A stretch of DNA of 7,204 nt from JBKHHU01 sp046539045. GTDB taxonomy: Bacteria; Planctomycetota; Phycisphaerae; SM23-33. Positions 1 through 6,800 of the stretch are shown here, in pieces. A program made the translations under genes and the position numbers. Every line of letters starts with the position of its first letter. Positions within the stretch are counted from its first letter, which is position 1. The notes beneath the pieces were generated by a model that ran no database searches, was not told the DNA's origin, and worked only from the letters and a program-made list of their open reading frames with translations. The stretch covers positions 1-7,204 of the forward strand of contig JBKHHU010000174.1 in NCBI GenBank assembly GCA_046539045.1, in the 5' to 3' direction.

Positions 1-81
1 TGACGCGGTCGGTTTCGCGCACGCACCGGGAGCGGCGGGCAGTTTTCCCGGCCGATCGTTGACCCGGACCGCCCCCCCCAT
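1..81 (-). CDS. Possible N-terminal fragment of a divergent gene (weak)
   Basis: A reverse-strand ATG at 81-79 is preceded by AAGGA with a 6-base gap, and the frame stays open for 27 codons to the window edge. The peptide begins MGGAVRVNDRPGKLPAAPG and matches no family I recognise. It shows no clear signal peptide or domain, and its run of G-rich codons comes from an 8-C tract on the forward strand. Open frames of this length are common by chance in GC-rich DNA. The reasonable ribosome site and the divergent layout are the only arguments for it. It may equally be non-coding leader of the sulfatase gene. Confidence 0.2.
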   Translation of the reverse strand, partial: MGGAVRVNDRPGKLPAAPGACAKPTAS

Positions 82-86
82 AGAAA
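59..86 (+). promoter_or_regulatory. Sigma-70-like promoter candidate, distal to the sulfatase
   Basis: TTGACC (59-64, five of six to the -35 consensus) is followed after 16 bases by TAGAAA (81-86, four of six to the -10 consensus). The spacer contains a run of eight C (72-79). Transcription from here would give the sulfatase a leader of roughly 165 bases. The match is by consensus only, and host promoter preferences are unknown. Confidence 0.22.
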
Positions 87-203
87 GTCCTTCGCAGAGC
101 TTCCCCCGCCGGCGCGTCCGGGTGCGGTGTGCGGATCACGTTCGGCCTGCGGCCGGCAGACGCTTGAGCTTTTTGCTTCCACCCGTTGATCGCCCGTGCA
201 TAC

Positions 204-209
204 TATAAC
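204..209 (+). promoter_or_regulatory. -10-like hexamer TATAAC, proximal to the sulfatase
   Basis: TATAAC matches the -10 consensus at five of six positions and lies about 50 bases before the sulfatase ATG, a plausible distance for a short leader. No convincing -35 hexamer is present 16-18 bases upstream. It is an alternative to the candidate at 59-86. Confidence 0.25.
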
Positions 210-247
210 CCTGCTCGAGGCAATACTGTTCCCGACCGGCCCGCCAC

Positions 248-252
248 AGGAG
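248..252 (+). promoter_or_regulatory. Shine-Dalgarno of the sulfatase
   Basis: AGGAG with a 7-base gap to the ATG at 260 is an ideal ribosome site. The frame has a stop at 206-208 and no ATG, GTG or TTG between that stop and 260. The start is therefore fixed, and a longer N-terminus carrying a signal peptide is ruled out. Confidence 0.8.
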
Positions 253-259
253 CTGCCCC

Positions 260-1600
260 ATGAACGTTCTGTTCCTCGTCTTCGATGACTACGTCCCGCT
301 GGTCAGCCGGTATGGCCAGCCGGTCACGCCGCACATGGACCGACTTGCCCAACGCGGCGTGCGATTCGACAACGCCTATACGCCGTGTGCGATCTGCGCG
401 CCCGGGCGGGCGTGTCTGTTTACCGGACTCCGGCCGGATACGCACGGCGTAGATACGCTGCACAACGACCTCCGCGGCAAACTGCCGGACGTGATCACCT
501 GGCCGCAGGCGTTGCGGTCTCGCGGATGGTACACGATGCGTTCCGGGAAGGTCTATCACAAGGGCGTCCCGGAGTGCAACGTCGGCAGCGACGGCGACGA
601 CGACCCGTACTCCTGGTGCGAGAAGTTCAACCCGACCGGGCTGGACCTGAACTGCGACGGGATCCGCCGCAACTACACCCCGCGGGACACGCACGAGGTG
701 GGCAGCGGCGGCGCGATACAGTGGGTCCGGGCACTCAAAAGCGATGATCGGCACCACGATTACCATGTGGCTAGCGACCTCTGCCGGGCCATTCGCCGGC
801 GAGCCCAGGAGGACAACTGCCTTTGGGCGGCGGGGTTCATCCGCCCGCACGTGCCGCTGGTTGCCCCGGAACGGTTCTTCGAACTCTATGACGACGCGGA
901 GATCGACATCCCCGACGAGCACGCGGACGCCACCGACCAGCCCGACTACATCCGCCGACAATGGTGCAGCGAATTCGGGCTCACGCGCGACCAGCGGATC
1001 GGGGCGATCAAGGCGTATCTGGCCTGCGTGAGCCTTGCCGACGAGCAGATCGGACGCATCCTCGACACGCTCGACGACGAGGGCCTCGCCGACGATACGC
1101 TGATCGTTTTGACCGGCGACCACGGGTTCCAGCTCGGTGAACACGGGCTGTGGTTCAAGAACTATCTCTATCGCGAGTCGGTCAGTATTCCACTGACGAT
1201 CTGCGACCCGCGCCGGCCGGGCACGCACGGCAGAACGTGCGACGCACTGGTCGAGCAACCGGACCTGTTCCCCACGCTCTGCGATCTGCTGGGTTTCGAA
1301 GTCGCCCAGAAGCACGAGGGCGTGAGCCTGACGCCCCTGCTGGACGACCCTGACGTCGGCTTCCGCGACGGCGTACTGGCCCAGGTCAACTGGGGCCGAA
1401 TTCAAGGCCGCAGCGTGCGCACCTGCCACTATTTCTACACCGAGTGGGTCACCCCCGACGGCTCACGCAAGCAACTGTTCGACCTCAAGACCGACCCACG
1501 CGAGGAAGTCGACCTGCTCACCAGCCAGCCGGACGACCCCGTTGCCGGTGACATGTCCGACATGCTGCGAGCGGGATGGCGAAACCTGCTGTGGGAATGA
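260..1600 (+). CDS. Sulfatase, iduronate-2-sulfatase-like (446 aa)
   Basis: This is a type I formylglycine-dependent sulfatase of the alkaline-phosphatase superfamily, which hydrolyses sulfate esters, probably on a sulfated sugar. The metal-binding Asp pair is D9-D10. The maturation motif CAPGR has Cys46 as the residue oxidised to formylglycine, and Arg50 belongs to the same motif. GKVYH gives K97 and H100, RPHVPL gives H197, TGDHG gives D287 and H288, and K300 follows twelve residues after H288. This set and its spacing match human iduronate-2-sulfatase, as do the RPDTHG segment and the C-terminal SVRT-YFYTEW strand, so the likely family is that branch (SulfAtlas S1_7-like). The true substrate cannot be read from sequence. 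Activity needs a maturase (FGE or anSME), which is not in the window. The protein begins directly at the first core strand and has no signal peptide, which is unusual for a polysaccharide sulfatase. It stands alone and converges on the exporter operon. Confidence 0.93.
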   Translation: MNVLFLVFDDYVPLVSRYGQPVTPHMDRLAQRGVRFDNAYTPCAICAPGRACLFTGLRPDTHGVDTLHNDLRGKLPDVITWPQALRSRGWYTMRSGKVYHKGVPECNVGSDGDDDPYSWCEKFNPTGLDLNCDGIRRNYTPRDTHEVGSGGAIQWVRALKSDDRHHDYHVASDLCRAIRRRAQEDNCLWAAGFIRPHVPLVAPERFFELYDDAEIDIPDEHADATDQPDYIRRQWCSEFGLTRDQRIGAIKAYLACVSLADEQIGRILDTLDDEGLADDTLIVLTGDHGFQLGEHGLWFKNYLYRESVSIPLTICDPRRPGTHGRTCDALVEQPDLFPTLCDLLGFEVAQKHEGVSLTPLLDDPDVGFRDGVLAQVNWGRIQGRSVRTCHYFYTEWVTPDGSRKQLFDLKTDPREEVDLLTSQPDDPVAGDMSDMLRAGWRNLLWE

Positions 1601-1662
1601 GCCCACCGGGCGGGATCCGAGGAGCAGGCACGATGCGATGAGCCGTCCGGACCGGCGGGTGC
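1601..1662. other. Convergent spacer with short GC-rich inverted repeats
   Basis: These 62 bases separate two converging stop codons. They hold GCCC-ACC-GGGC just after the sulfatase stop (1601-1611) and GCCG-N7-CGGC (1642-1656) just after the operon stop. Both stems are only 4 bp and neither is followed by a T-run. They could help bidirectional termination, but neither is a convincing intrinsic terminator. Confidence 0.3.
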
Positions 1663-2781
1663 TTACCCGGTTTTGCGGCGGAACAGCAACGCTGCTGCGG
1701 CCATGCAGACGGCCCCGATGACGGCCATCGGCCAGAGGCTGTGGATCATCTCGCTCAGGCGAGAGCCCTGCAGGAAGACACCCCGCAGGATCACCAGGAA
1801 GTGACGGAACGGGTTGGCCAGGGTTGCGACCTGCAGCGCTCGAGGCATGTTGTCGATCGGCGAGGAGAATCCCGAAAGGATCACCGCCGGCACCAGAAAA
1901 AGGAACGTACCCAGCAGGCCCTGCTGCATCGTGCGTGACAGCGACGAGATCATCAGCCCCACGCCCACGCTGCTGAACAGGAACAGCAGCAGTCCAGTGT
2001 AGAACAACACCAGACTCCCCAACAGCGGCACGCCAAACCAGAAGACGGCCAAGACCATAATGACGCTGGCCTCGATGACGCCGATTGCGTATCCGGGCAG
2101 CGCCTTGCCGATTACGATCTCGATAGGACGCAGCGGCGTCACCCGCAGTTGCTCAAAAGTCCCCTGCTCGCGCTCCCTGCTGACCGACATAGCCGTCACG
2201 AGCGTGGTCGTCACCAGCGTGATGAGCCCGACCATGCCCGGAACAATGAACCACCGACTCCGCAGGTTCGGATTGTACCATGAACGGGTGATCAGTCTGG
2301 CCGGGGCGGCAGGTCGGGCGGTTTCTTCACTCTGGCGAACGTTGAAATCCGCCACGATCTGCCGGACATAATTCAGAGCGATCTGGGCGGTGTTGGAATT
2401 GCGCCCGTCAACAATAACCTGCACCTTCCCGCTGCGCCCGCTGAGGACGTCGCGGGTGAAATCCGGATCAATCCGGATCACCATCAGTACTTCGCCACTG
2501 TCGATGAGCCGGCGGATCTGGTCATCCCGGGAGATCCGCGCCACCGGCGTCAGTGCTCGGGGACCTTCAAACCGCGCCAGCAACCGGCGCGACAGCTCAC
2601 CCCGGTCCTCATTGTAGACGGCGTACGGAACATTGTTCAGATCATAGGTCGCCGCATATCCGAACACGAACAGCTGCACCAGAGGAGGTGCCAGAATCGC
2701 CAGCCTGCTCTGCGGTTCGGTCAGCAGCGTGACGAACTCCTTGAGCATCACAGCCAGTATCCGTTGCAGGGAAGCGATCAT
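1663..2781 (-). CDS. ybhR: ABC-2 exporter permease, YbhR-like (372 aa)
   Basis: This inner-membrane permease is one half of a heterodimeric ABC-2 exporter channel. One membrane segment lies near the N-terminus (about 27-45). A large extracytoplasmic domain follows (about 46-176) and contains VDGRNSNTAQIALNY, a stretch close to the one I recall in E. coli YbhR. Five more segments lie near 178-199, 230-250, 254-280, 289-308 and 348-367. The YNPNLRSRWFIVPG motif precedes the second segment, and REREQGTFEQLRVTPL marks the cytoplasmic loop that contacts the ATPase. The end, SLWPMAVIG...FRRKTG, also resembles YbhR, and the length fits (about 368 aa in E. coli). The frame stays open up to 3471, but that extension is antisense-like noise over the neighbouring permease. 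The ATG at 2781-2779 has AAAGAGG 8 bases upstream and overlaps the previous stop as TGATG. It is the last gene of the operon. Confidence 0.93.
   Translation of the reverse strand: MIASLQRILAVMLKEFVTLLTEPQSRLAILAPPLVQLFVFGYAATYDLNNVPYAVYNEDRGELSRRLLARFEGPRALTPVARISRDDQIRRLIDSGEVLMVIRIDPDFTRDVLSGRSGKVQVIVDGRNSNTAQIALNYVRQIVADFNVRQSEETARPAAPARLITRSWYNPNLRSRWFIVPGMVGLITLVTTTLVTAMSVSREREQGTFEQLRVTPLRPIEIVIGKALPGYAIGVIEASVIMVLAVFWFGVPLLGSLVLFYTGLLLFLFSSVGVGLMISSLSRTMQQGLLGTFLFLVPAVILSGFSSPIDNMPRALQVATLANPFRHFLVILRGVFLQGSRLSEMIHSLWPMAVIGAVCMAAAALLFRRKTG
2461..2480. repeat. Perfect 10-bp tandem duplication inside the ybhR-like gene
   Basis: ATCCGGATCA occurs twice back to back within the permease coding sequence, over residues around VIRIDPDF. 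Each unit contains the palindrome ATCCGGAT. The encoded residues look normal for the family, so this is probably a chance consequence of codon choice and not a recent insertion. Gain or loss of one unit would shift the frame. Confidence 0.8.
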
Positions 2782-3932
2782 CAATCCAACCTCTTTCGTG
2801 ACAGAAGACGACTCAGGCCGAGAAAAAGCCCCGCCATCGTCACCAGCGCAATGGCGTTGGTCACCAGCACCGTGGAGATGGTCCCGGCCAGGAACAACGT
2901 GTGCAGAATGTCTATGAAATATCGTGCGGCGACGATCCGCGAGAGCATCCGTATCGGTGCCGGGGTGCTCTGGAGATTGAAGATGAATCCGCTGAGGATG
3001 AACGCCGGGAGGAATGTCGACAGCAAGGCTATCTGTCCGGCGACGAACTGGTTTTTCGTGGCCGTGCTGATCAGGAGCCCCATCCCAAGGGCAACCAGCA
3101 GGAACAGTGCCGAGGCCCCACCCAGCGCCAACCACGAGCCGCGAAACGGAACATCGAACAACCACGTCGCCATGGCCACTGTCAAGGCCATCCCTCCCAT
3201 GCCGAGCACAAAATACGGCAGGAGTTTGCCCAGGAGGATCTCCCGCATGCGCACAGGAGTAACGAAGAGCGATTCCATGGTCCCGCGTTCCCATTCGCGG
3301 GCGACAACCAACGCAGTCAGCAACGCACCGATCAACGTCATGATCACCGCGATGAGCCCGGGAACAAGAAAGTTCCGACTTCGGACCTCCGGATTGAACC
3401 AGACACGGTACTCTACGGTAACCGACGGGATCGACTGCCTTCCCTGGACGGACGCCTCGTCGGCAGTCCATTTCCGGTAGATCCCGCGAAGGTAGCCGCG
3501 AACCAGCCGAGCGCGATTGGCGTCCACCCCGTCTACGATCAGCAGGATATCTGCTCCGTCGGAGCGAAAGATATCCTTCGAAAAATCCCCCCGCAGGTGC
3601 AGGATGCCGTCGACCCTGCCGCGCTGCATCGCCTTCTGGGCCGCATGGACGGTACCCGCCGGTTTGGGATCAAAATACCGGCTGGCCCGCAGAGCCCCGG
3701 TCAAGCGGCTCGTGGCGGCAGACGGTTGATCGACCACCACCGCGATCGGCACGTCTTCGGCGTCCAGAGACACACCGTAGCCGAACATGAACAGCAGGAG
3801 TGTCGGCAGGAGAAACGCGATCGCCAGGCTGCTCGGGTCGCGAAGGATCTGGATGAACTCCTTGCGCACCAGGCCGCGGACACGCCGCACGCCGCTGCCG
3901 TGACCGGCCCCGCTGTCGCGCTGCGAACTCAA
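2781..3932 (-). CDS. ybhS: ABC-2 exporter permease, YbhS-like (383 aa)
   Basis: This is the second half of the heterodimeric channel. RRVRGLVRKEFIQILRDPSS leads into the first membrane segment (about 36-53), an extracytoplasmic domain spans about 55-185, and five further segments lie near 187-210, 236-256, 266-289, 298-317 and 353-375. WFNPEVRSRNFLVPG and AREWERGTMESLFVTP are the same landmarks as in the other permease, so the two are paralogues. LGMGLLISTATKNQF, LSGFIF and the C-terminal RKRLD match what I recall of E. coli YbhS closely. The start is TTG (3932-3930), not ATG. It overlaps the ATPase stop in the four bases TTGA and is preceded by GGAGG with a 4-base gap. No better start lies nearby, and the next candidate (GTG at codon 15) lacks a ribosome site. 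The stop overlaps the next ATG by one base. Confidence 0.93.
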   Translation of the reverse strand: MSSQRDSGAGHGSGVRRVRGLVRKEFIQILRDPSSLAIAFLLPTLLLFMFGYGVSLDAEDVPIAVVVDQPSAATSRLTGALRASRYFDPKPAGTVHAAQKAMQRGRVDGILHLRGDFSKDIFRSDGADILLIVDGVDANRARLVRGYLRGIYRKWTADEASVQGRQSIPSVTVEYRVWFNPEVRSRNFLVPGLIAVIMTLIGALLTALVVAREWERGTMESLFVTPVRMREILLGKLLPYFVLGMGGMALTVAMATWLFDVPFRGSWLALGGASALFLLVALGMGLLISTATKNQFVAGQIALLSTFLPAFILSGFIFNLQSTPAPIRMLSRIVAARYFIDILHTLFLAGTISTVLVTNAIALVTMAGLFLGLSRLLSRKRLD

Positions 3933-5710
3933 GATGCCTCCTCTCCGGCAGACCGGATCAATTGTACGAAAGCATCCTCGATGGTTGGCTCGGGATTGCC
4001 ATCGCTGCGAGCTTCTTCCCTGATCTCATCGGGCGTGCCGACGCGCAGGATCTTTCCTGCCTGCATCACCGCCAGCCGGTTGCAGTATTCCGCCTCGCTC
4101 ATGAAATGGGTGGTAACCATCACCGTCACGCCCGCATCGGCCAAAGCATTGATATGGCTCCAGAACTCGCGACGGGCCAGCGGATCCACCCCACTGGTGG
4201 GCTCGTCGAGAAAGATCACGTCCGGCTCGTGCATCAGGGCGCACGCCATCGCGAGGCGCTGTTTGAAACCGAGCGGAAGCGTGCCGCTTTGCGTATCGGC
4301 CATCTCGCTGAGAGAGAGTCGCCGACACATACGGACGACCATCTCCCGCCGGCGCCGCCGACTCAGCCCATACAGCGAAGCGAAGAATCTCAGGTTTCTC
4401 TCCACTGTGAGCATGGTGTACAAGCTGAAATGCTGTGACATGTAGCCGATGCGTGAGCGGACCTTTGCCGGGGCCTCTCGCATATCTCCACCGGCTACTT
4501 CCAGTCGCCCGTCAGTCGGCGGCAAGAGCCCGCAGAGCATGCGAAATGTGGTGCTTTTGCCCGCCCCATTCGGCCCCAGCAGACCGAAGATCTCGCCGGT
4601 TTTGACCTCGAACTGTAGATCGTCCACGGCCGTGAAGTCTCCGAATGTTTTGGTCAGCCCTTCAACGGAGATGGCCACATCGTCGCCGTTGGCTCTGTCG
4701 GATGCCGAAACCAGCGGTTCGTCGGAAACATCGGTGGCATCTTCCTCCTGCTTCTTGCGGAGCATGTCTACGAAGATGTCCTCGAACCTGGGCTCAACCT
4801 GTTCTGCCCTGCCGTCTTCGGGGGTCCAATCATCCTCGGGCTGGTCGGCAAGAATCGCTCGCACCCGTCCGCCATGCAACGTAGCGTCCACTACATCATC
4901 CCTGCGGCGCATCTGTCGCTCCAGGTCCCTTCCGCTCCGGTCGCCCCGGACTGCGAACACGCGTCCCCTCACGCGGTCCAGGAAGGCGTTGGGCCTATCG
5001 AAATCCAGCAGCCGTCCCTCGTGCAGCACCGCCACTTCATGACACTGTTCGGCTTCATCAAGGTACGCCGTGCTCAGAAGGACCGTAACGCCCTCGGATT
5101 CGACCATCTCATAGACGATTTCCCATAGCGACCGCCGTGACAACGGGTCGACACCCACTGTCGGTTCATCCAGCAACAACAGTTCCGGCACACGGACCAG
5201 CGCGCAGGCCAGCCCGAGTTTCTGCTGCATGCCGCCCGAAAGCTGCCCCGCATGGCGGTCGGTGAAATCGCCCAGGCCGGTCATTTCCATCAGTTGCTCG
5301 TACCGCTGCTGCCTCTCGGACGGATCCACACCCTTCAGGTCCGCGTACAGGTCCAGATTCTGCTGCACCGACAGTTCCCGGTACAGTCCGAACCGTTGCG
5401 GCATGTAGGCAATACGTTGCTGTACCTGCAGACTCTCTGCCGCAGCGTCCAGTCCGAGAACCGTCACCTGCCCCTGATCAGGACGGAGCAGACCCGCGAC
5501 CATGCGGATCAATGTGGTCTTCCCGGCAGCGTCCGGACCGACCAGTCCGGTCACCTTTCCTGCTTTGATCTGCAGATCCACTTCATCCAGCGCGACAATC
5601 TTGCGCTTGCCCCTTTTGAAGGACTTGCCGACGGATTCCAGACGCACGGGATGCCCCTCTTCCTCGCGTTCGGGTTCGGCATGCAACTCGGCTTGTGCCC
5701 GCGTGCTCAT
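3929..5710 (-). CDS. ybhF: Fused double-NBD ABC exporter ATPase, YbhF-like (593 aa)
   Basis: This cytoplasmic ATPase powers the exporter, with both nucleotide-binding domains in one chain. Domain 1 (about 22-250): Walker A GPDAAGKT (58-65), Q-loop Q105, signature LSGGM (157-161), Walker B LLLLDEP with D181-E182, and STAYLDEAE where Ala215 replaces the switch His. Domain 2 (about 345-565): Walker A GPNGAGKS (379-386), Q426, degenerate signature LPLGF (478-482), Walker B VIFLDEP with D502-E503, and switch H535 in TTHFMSEAEYC. Each domain ends in a similar helix (EPRFEDIFVDMLRK near 307; EPTIEDAFVQLIRS near 575), a trace of tandem duplication. A charged linker (about 318-344) joins the halves. 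Length and motifs fit E. coli YbhF (about 578 aa), including the Asp in the first Walker A and the LPLG signature. Its ATG shares one base with the upstream stop (TAATG); only a weak AGG-type ribosome site precedes it, which suggests coupled translation. Confidence 0.95.
   Translation of the reverse strand: MSTRAQAELHAEPEREEEGHPVRLESVGKSFKRGKRKIVALDEVDLQIKAGKVTGLVGPDAAGKTTLIRMVAGLLRPDQGQVTVLGLDAAAESLQVQQRIAYMPQRFGLYRELSVQQNLDLYADLKGVDPSERQQRYEQLMEMTGLGDFTDRHAGQLSGGMQQKLGLACALVRVPELLLLDEPTVGVDPLSRRSLWEIVYEMVESEGVTVLLSTAYLDEAEQCHEVAVLHEGRLLDFDRPNAFLDRVRGRVFAVRGDRSGRDLERQMRRRDDVVDATLHGGRVRAILADQPEDDWTPEDGRAEQVEPRFEDIFVDMLRKKQEEDATDVSDEPLVSASDRANGDDVAISVEGLTKTFGDFTAVDDLQFEVKTGEIFGLLGPNGAGKSTTFRMLCGLLPPTDGRLEVAGGDMREAPAKVRSRIGYMSQHFSLYTMLTVERNLRFFASLYGLSRRRRREMVVRMCRRLSLSEMADTQSGTLPLGFKQRLAMACALMHEPDVIFLDEPTSGVDPLARREFWSHINALADAGVTVMVTTHFMSEAEYCNRLAVMQAGKILRVGTPDEIREEARSDGNPEPTIEDAFVQLIRSAGEEAS
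3937..3941 (-). promoter_or_regulatory. Shine-Dalgarno supporting the TTG start of the YbhS-like permease
   Basis: On the reverse strand the bases read GGAGG, inside the longer purine run GGAGAGGAGG, then CATC, then TTG. The 4-base gap is short, but the run offers further pairing positions upstream. It lies inside the end of the ATPase gene, as expected for reinitiation after the overlapping stop. Confidence 0.65.
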
Positions 5711-6774
5711 TAGCCTGCTGCCTTGGTGGACCCATGGGACTGTCGGGTGGTAGAGGGAGCTGTTGCCGGTTTTGTTGCAGGCTGCTGTTTCAATGGGATG
5801 ATCACTGTCGCGGGCATACCCAGCCGCAGTTCATTCTGCGCATTGTCGACATTCACCCGCACCTGATATACCAGCTTGGTCCGCAGCTTTTCGGTTTGCA
5901 CGATTTTCGGCGTGAACTCCGCGGTCGGCGATATGTAACCGATTGTTCCAGTGTACTTTTTGTCCGGGAAGCTGTCGGTTTTTACCTGGACCTTCATCCC
6001 CGGCGCGATCAAGCCAAGTCTGTCTTCGGGTATGTACACGCGGATCCAGACCGGGTCGGTGATCGCCAGCGTGTAGGCCGGTCGATTCGGACCGGCCATG
6101 TCCCCCGGTTCCAGGACGCGCTTCCTGATCACGCCATCCACCGGCGCGTGAAGACGTGTGTCACCAACGCGGTTTTCCAGCAGCTTCACCTCTGCCTGCA
6201 GTGCCTCAACGCGAGCGCCGGCAGCGGAAACGTTCTCGCGTCGAGGTCCTTTCTCGGCGAGTATCAGATTCTCCCGAGCCGACTGGGCTCGGGCCTCCGT
6301 TTCCTCCAGACGCGTGCGAGCGGTGTCCAGTTCCTGCTGGGTAGCCGCCCCCGTTTCCAGGGCGTCGCGGATCCTCCGATAGCGAAGCCTGGCGTTTTCG
6401 GCAGCGGCCAGGGCCGCCTTCAGATCCTCCTTCGCCTTGGCGATATTCTCTTCGCGGGTACCTCGCTGGAGTCTCTCGAGGACGGCCTGCTCGGCCAGCA
6501 GCCTGCTACGCGCTCGATTCAGTCGTGGGGTCAACCGGCGTTCTTCCAACTTCGCCAGTAGCTGCCCGGCTTGTACAGCATCGCCTTCCTCCGCGATCAT
6601 CTTCTCGACGCGCTGGCGTTCCTGAAATGCCAGTTCCGATTCACGAACATCTACGTTGCCGTACAGCTTCAATTCGGTTTCCGGTTCCTCACGGAACCAG
6701 ACATACCAGATGCCTGCGCCAATGCCGGCTAACACGCTCAACACCAGAACCACACCTGCAATTCGCTTGACCAT
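5710..6774 (-). CDS. ybhG: HlyD-family membrane fusion protein, YbhG-like (354 aa)
   Basis: This is the periplasmic adaptor of the exporter, anchored in the inner membrane and expected to connect the permeases with an outer-membrane channel. One N-terminal membrane segment (about 5-26) acts as an uncleaved anchor. The first lipoyl half follows (about 38-77, ending EEGDAVQAGQLLAKLE). Two helical arms of a coiled-coil hairpin (about 80-138 and 146-205) come next, then the second lipoyl half (TRLHAPVDGVIRKRVLEPGD, 206-225) and beta-barrel and membrane-proximal domains (about 240-328). The last 25 residues are rich in Pro, Ala, Thr and Ser, with no YbhG counterpart that I know of. The frame is open to 7008, but the extra 78 residues look non-coding and would bury the anchor. 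The ATG at 6774-6772 is preceded by AAGGGAG and places the anchor at the N-terminus. It is the first gene of the operon, and its TAA shares a base with the ATPase ATG. Confidence 0.9.
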   Translation of the reverse strand: MVKRIAGVVLVLSVLAGIGAGIWYVWFREEPETELKLYGNVDVRESELAFQERQRVEKMIAEEGDAVQAGQLLAKLEERRLTPRLNRARSRLLAEQAVLERLQRGTREENIAKAKEDLKAALAAAENARLRYRRIRDALETGAATQQELDTARTRLEETEARAQSARENLILAEKGPRRENVSAAGARVEALQAEVKLLENRVGDTRLHAPVDGVIRKRVLEPGDMAGPNRPAYTLAITDPVWIRVYIPEDRLGLIAPGMKVQVKTDSFPDKKYTGTIGYISPTAEFTPKIVQTEKLRTKLVYQVRVNVDNAQNELRLGMPATVIIPLKQQPATKPATAPSTTRQSHGSTKAAG

Positions 6775-6777
6775 GGT

Positions 6778-6784
6778 CTCCCTT
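6778..6784 (-). promoter_or_regulatory. Shine-Dalgarno of the membrane fusion protein
   Basis: AAGGGAG on the reverse strand ends 3 bases before the ATG at 6774. Pairing through AAGG gives a more usual 6-base gap. It favours this start over the far upstream ATG at 7008, which would add a non-conserved stretch in front of the membrane anchor. Confidence 0.6.
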
Positions 6785-6800
6785 TTGAAGACAGAAACAG

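Noticed and set aside
140..175. GGCC-TGC-GGCC inverted repeat followed by TTTTT as an intrinsic terminator
   Set aside because: The stem is only 4 bp and the T-run starts more than ten bases after it, so it does not have terminator geometry.
223..234. The 12-mer ATACTGTTCCCG shared between 223-234 and 7080-7091, both non-coding
   Set aside because: A few 12-base matches are expected by chance in a window this size, and only the right-hand copy is part of a hairpin.
203..1429. Long reverse-strand open frame (408 codons) opposite the sulfatase
   Set aside because: It lies wholly antisense to a gene with a complete catalytic residue set. The translation is Val/Arg/Ala-rich with no recognisable domain, typical of GC-rich mirror frames.
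2782..3471. N-terminal extension of the second permease frame to a 602-residue protein
   Set aside because: The extra 230 residues overlap the first permease in another frame and are not membrane-like. The ATG at 2781 has a ribosome site and aligns with the family start.
2901..4445. Forward open frame of 514 codons opposite the first permease and the ATPase
   Set aside because: Both opposite genes are clearly identified by motif. The forward translation is rich in Arg, Gln, His and Pro and has no fold-like pattern, so it is an antisense shadow.
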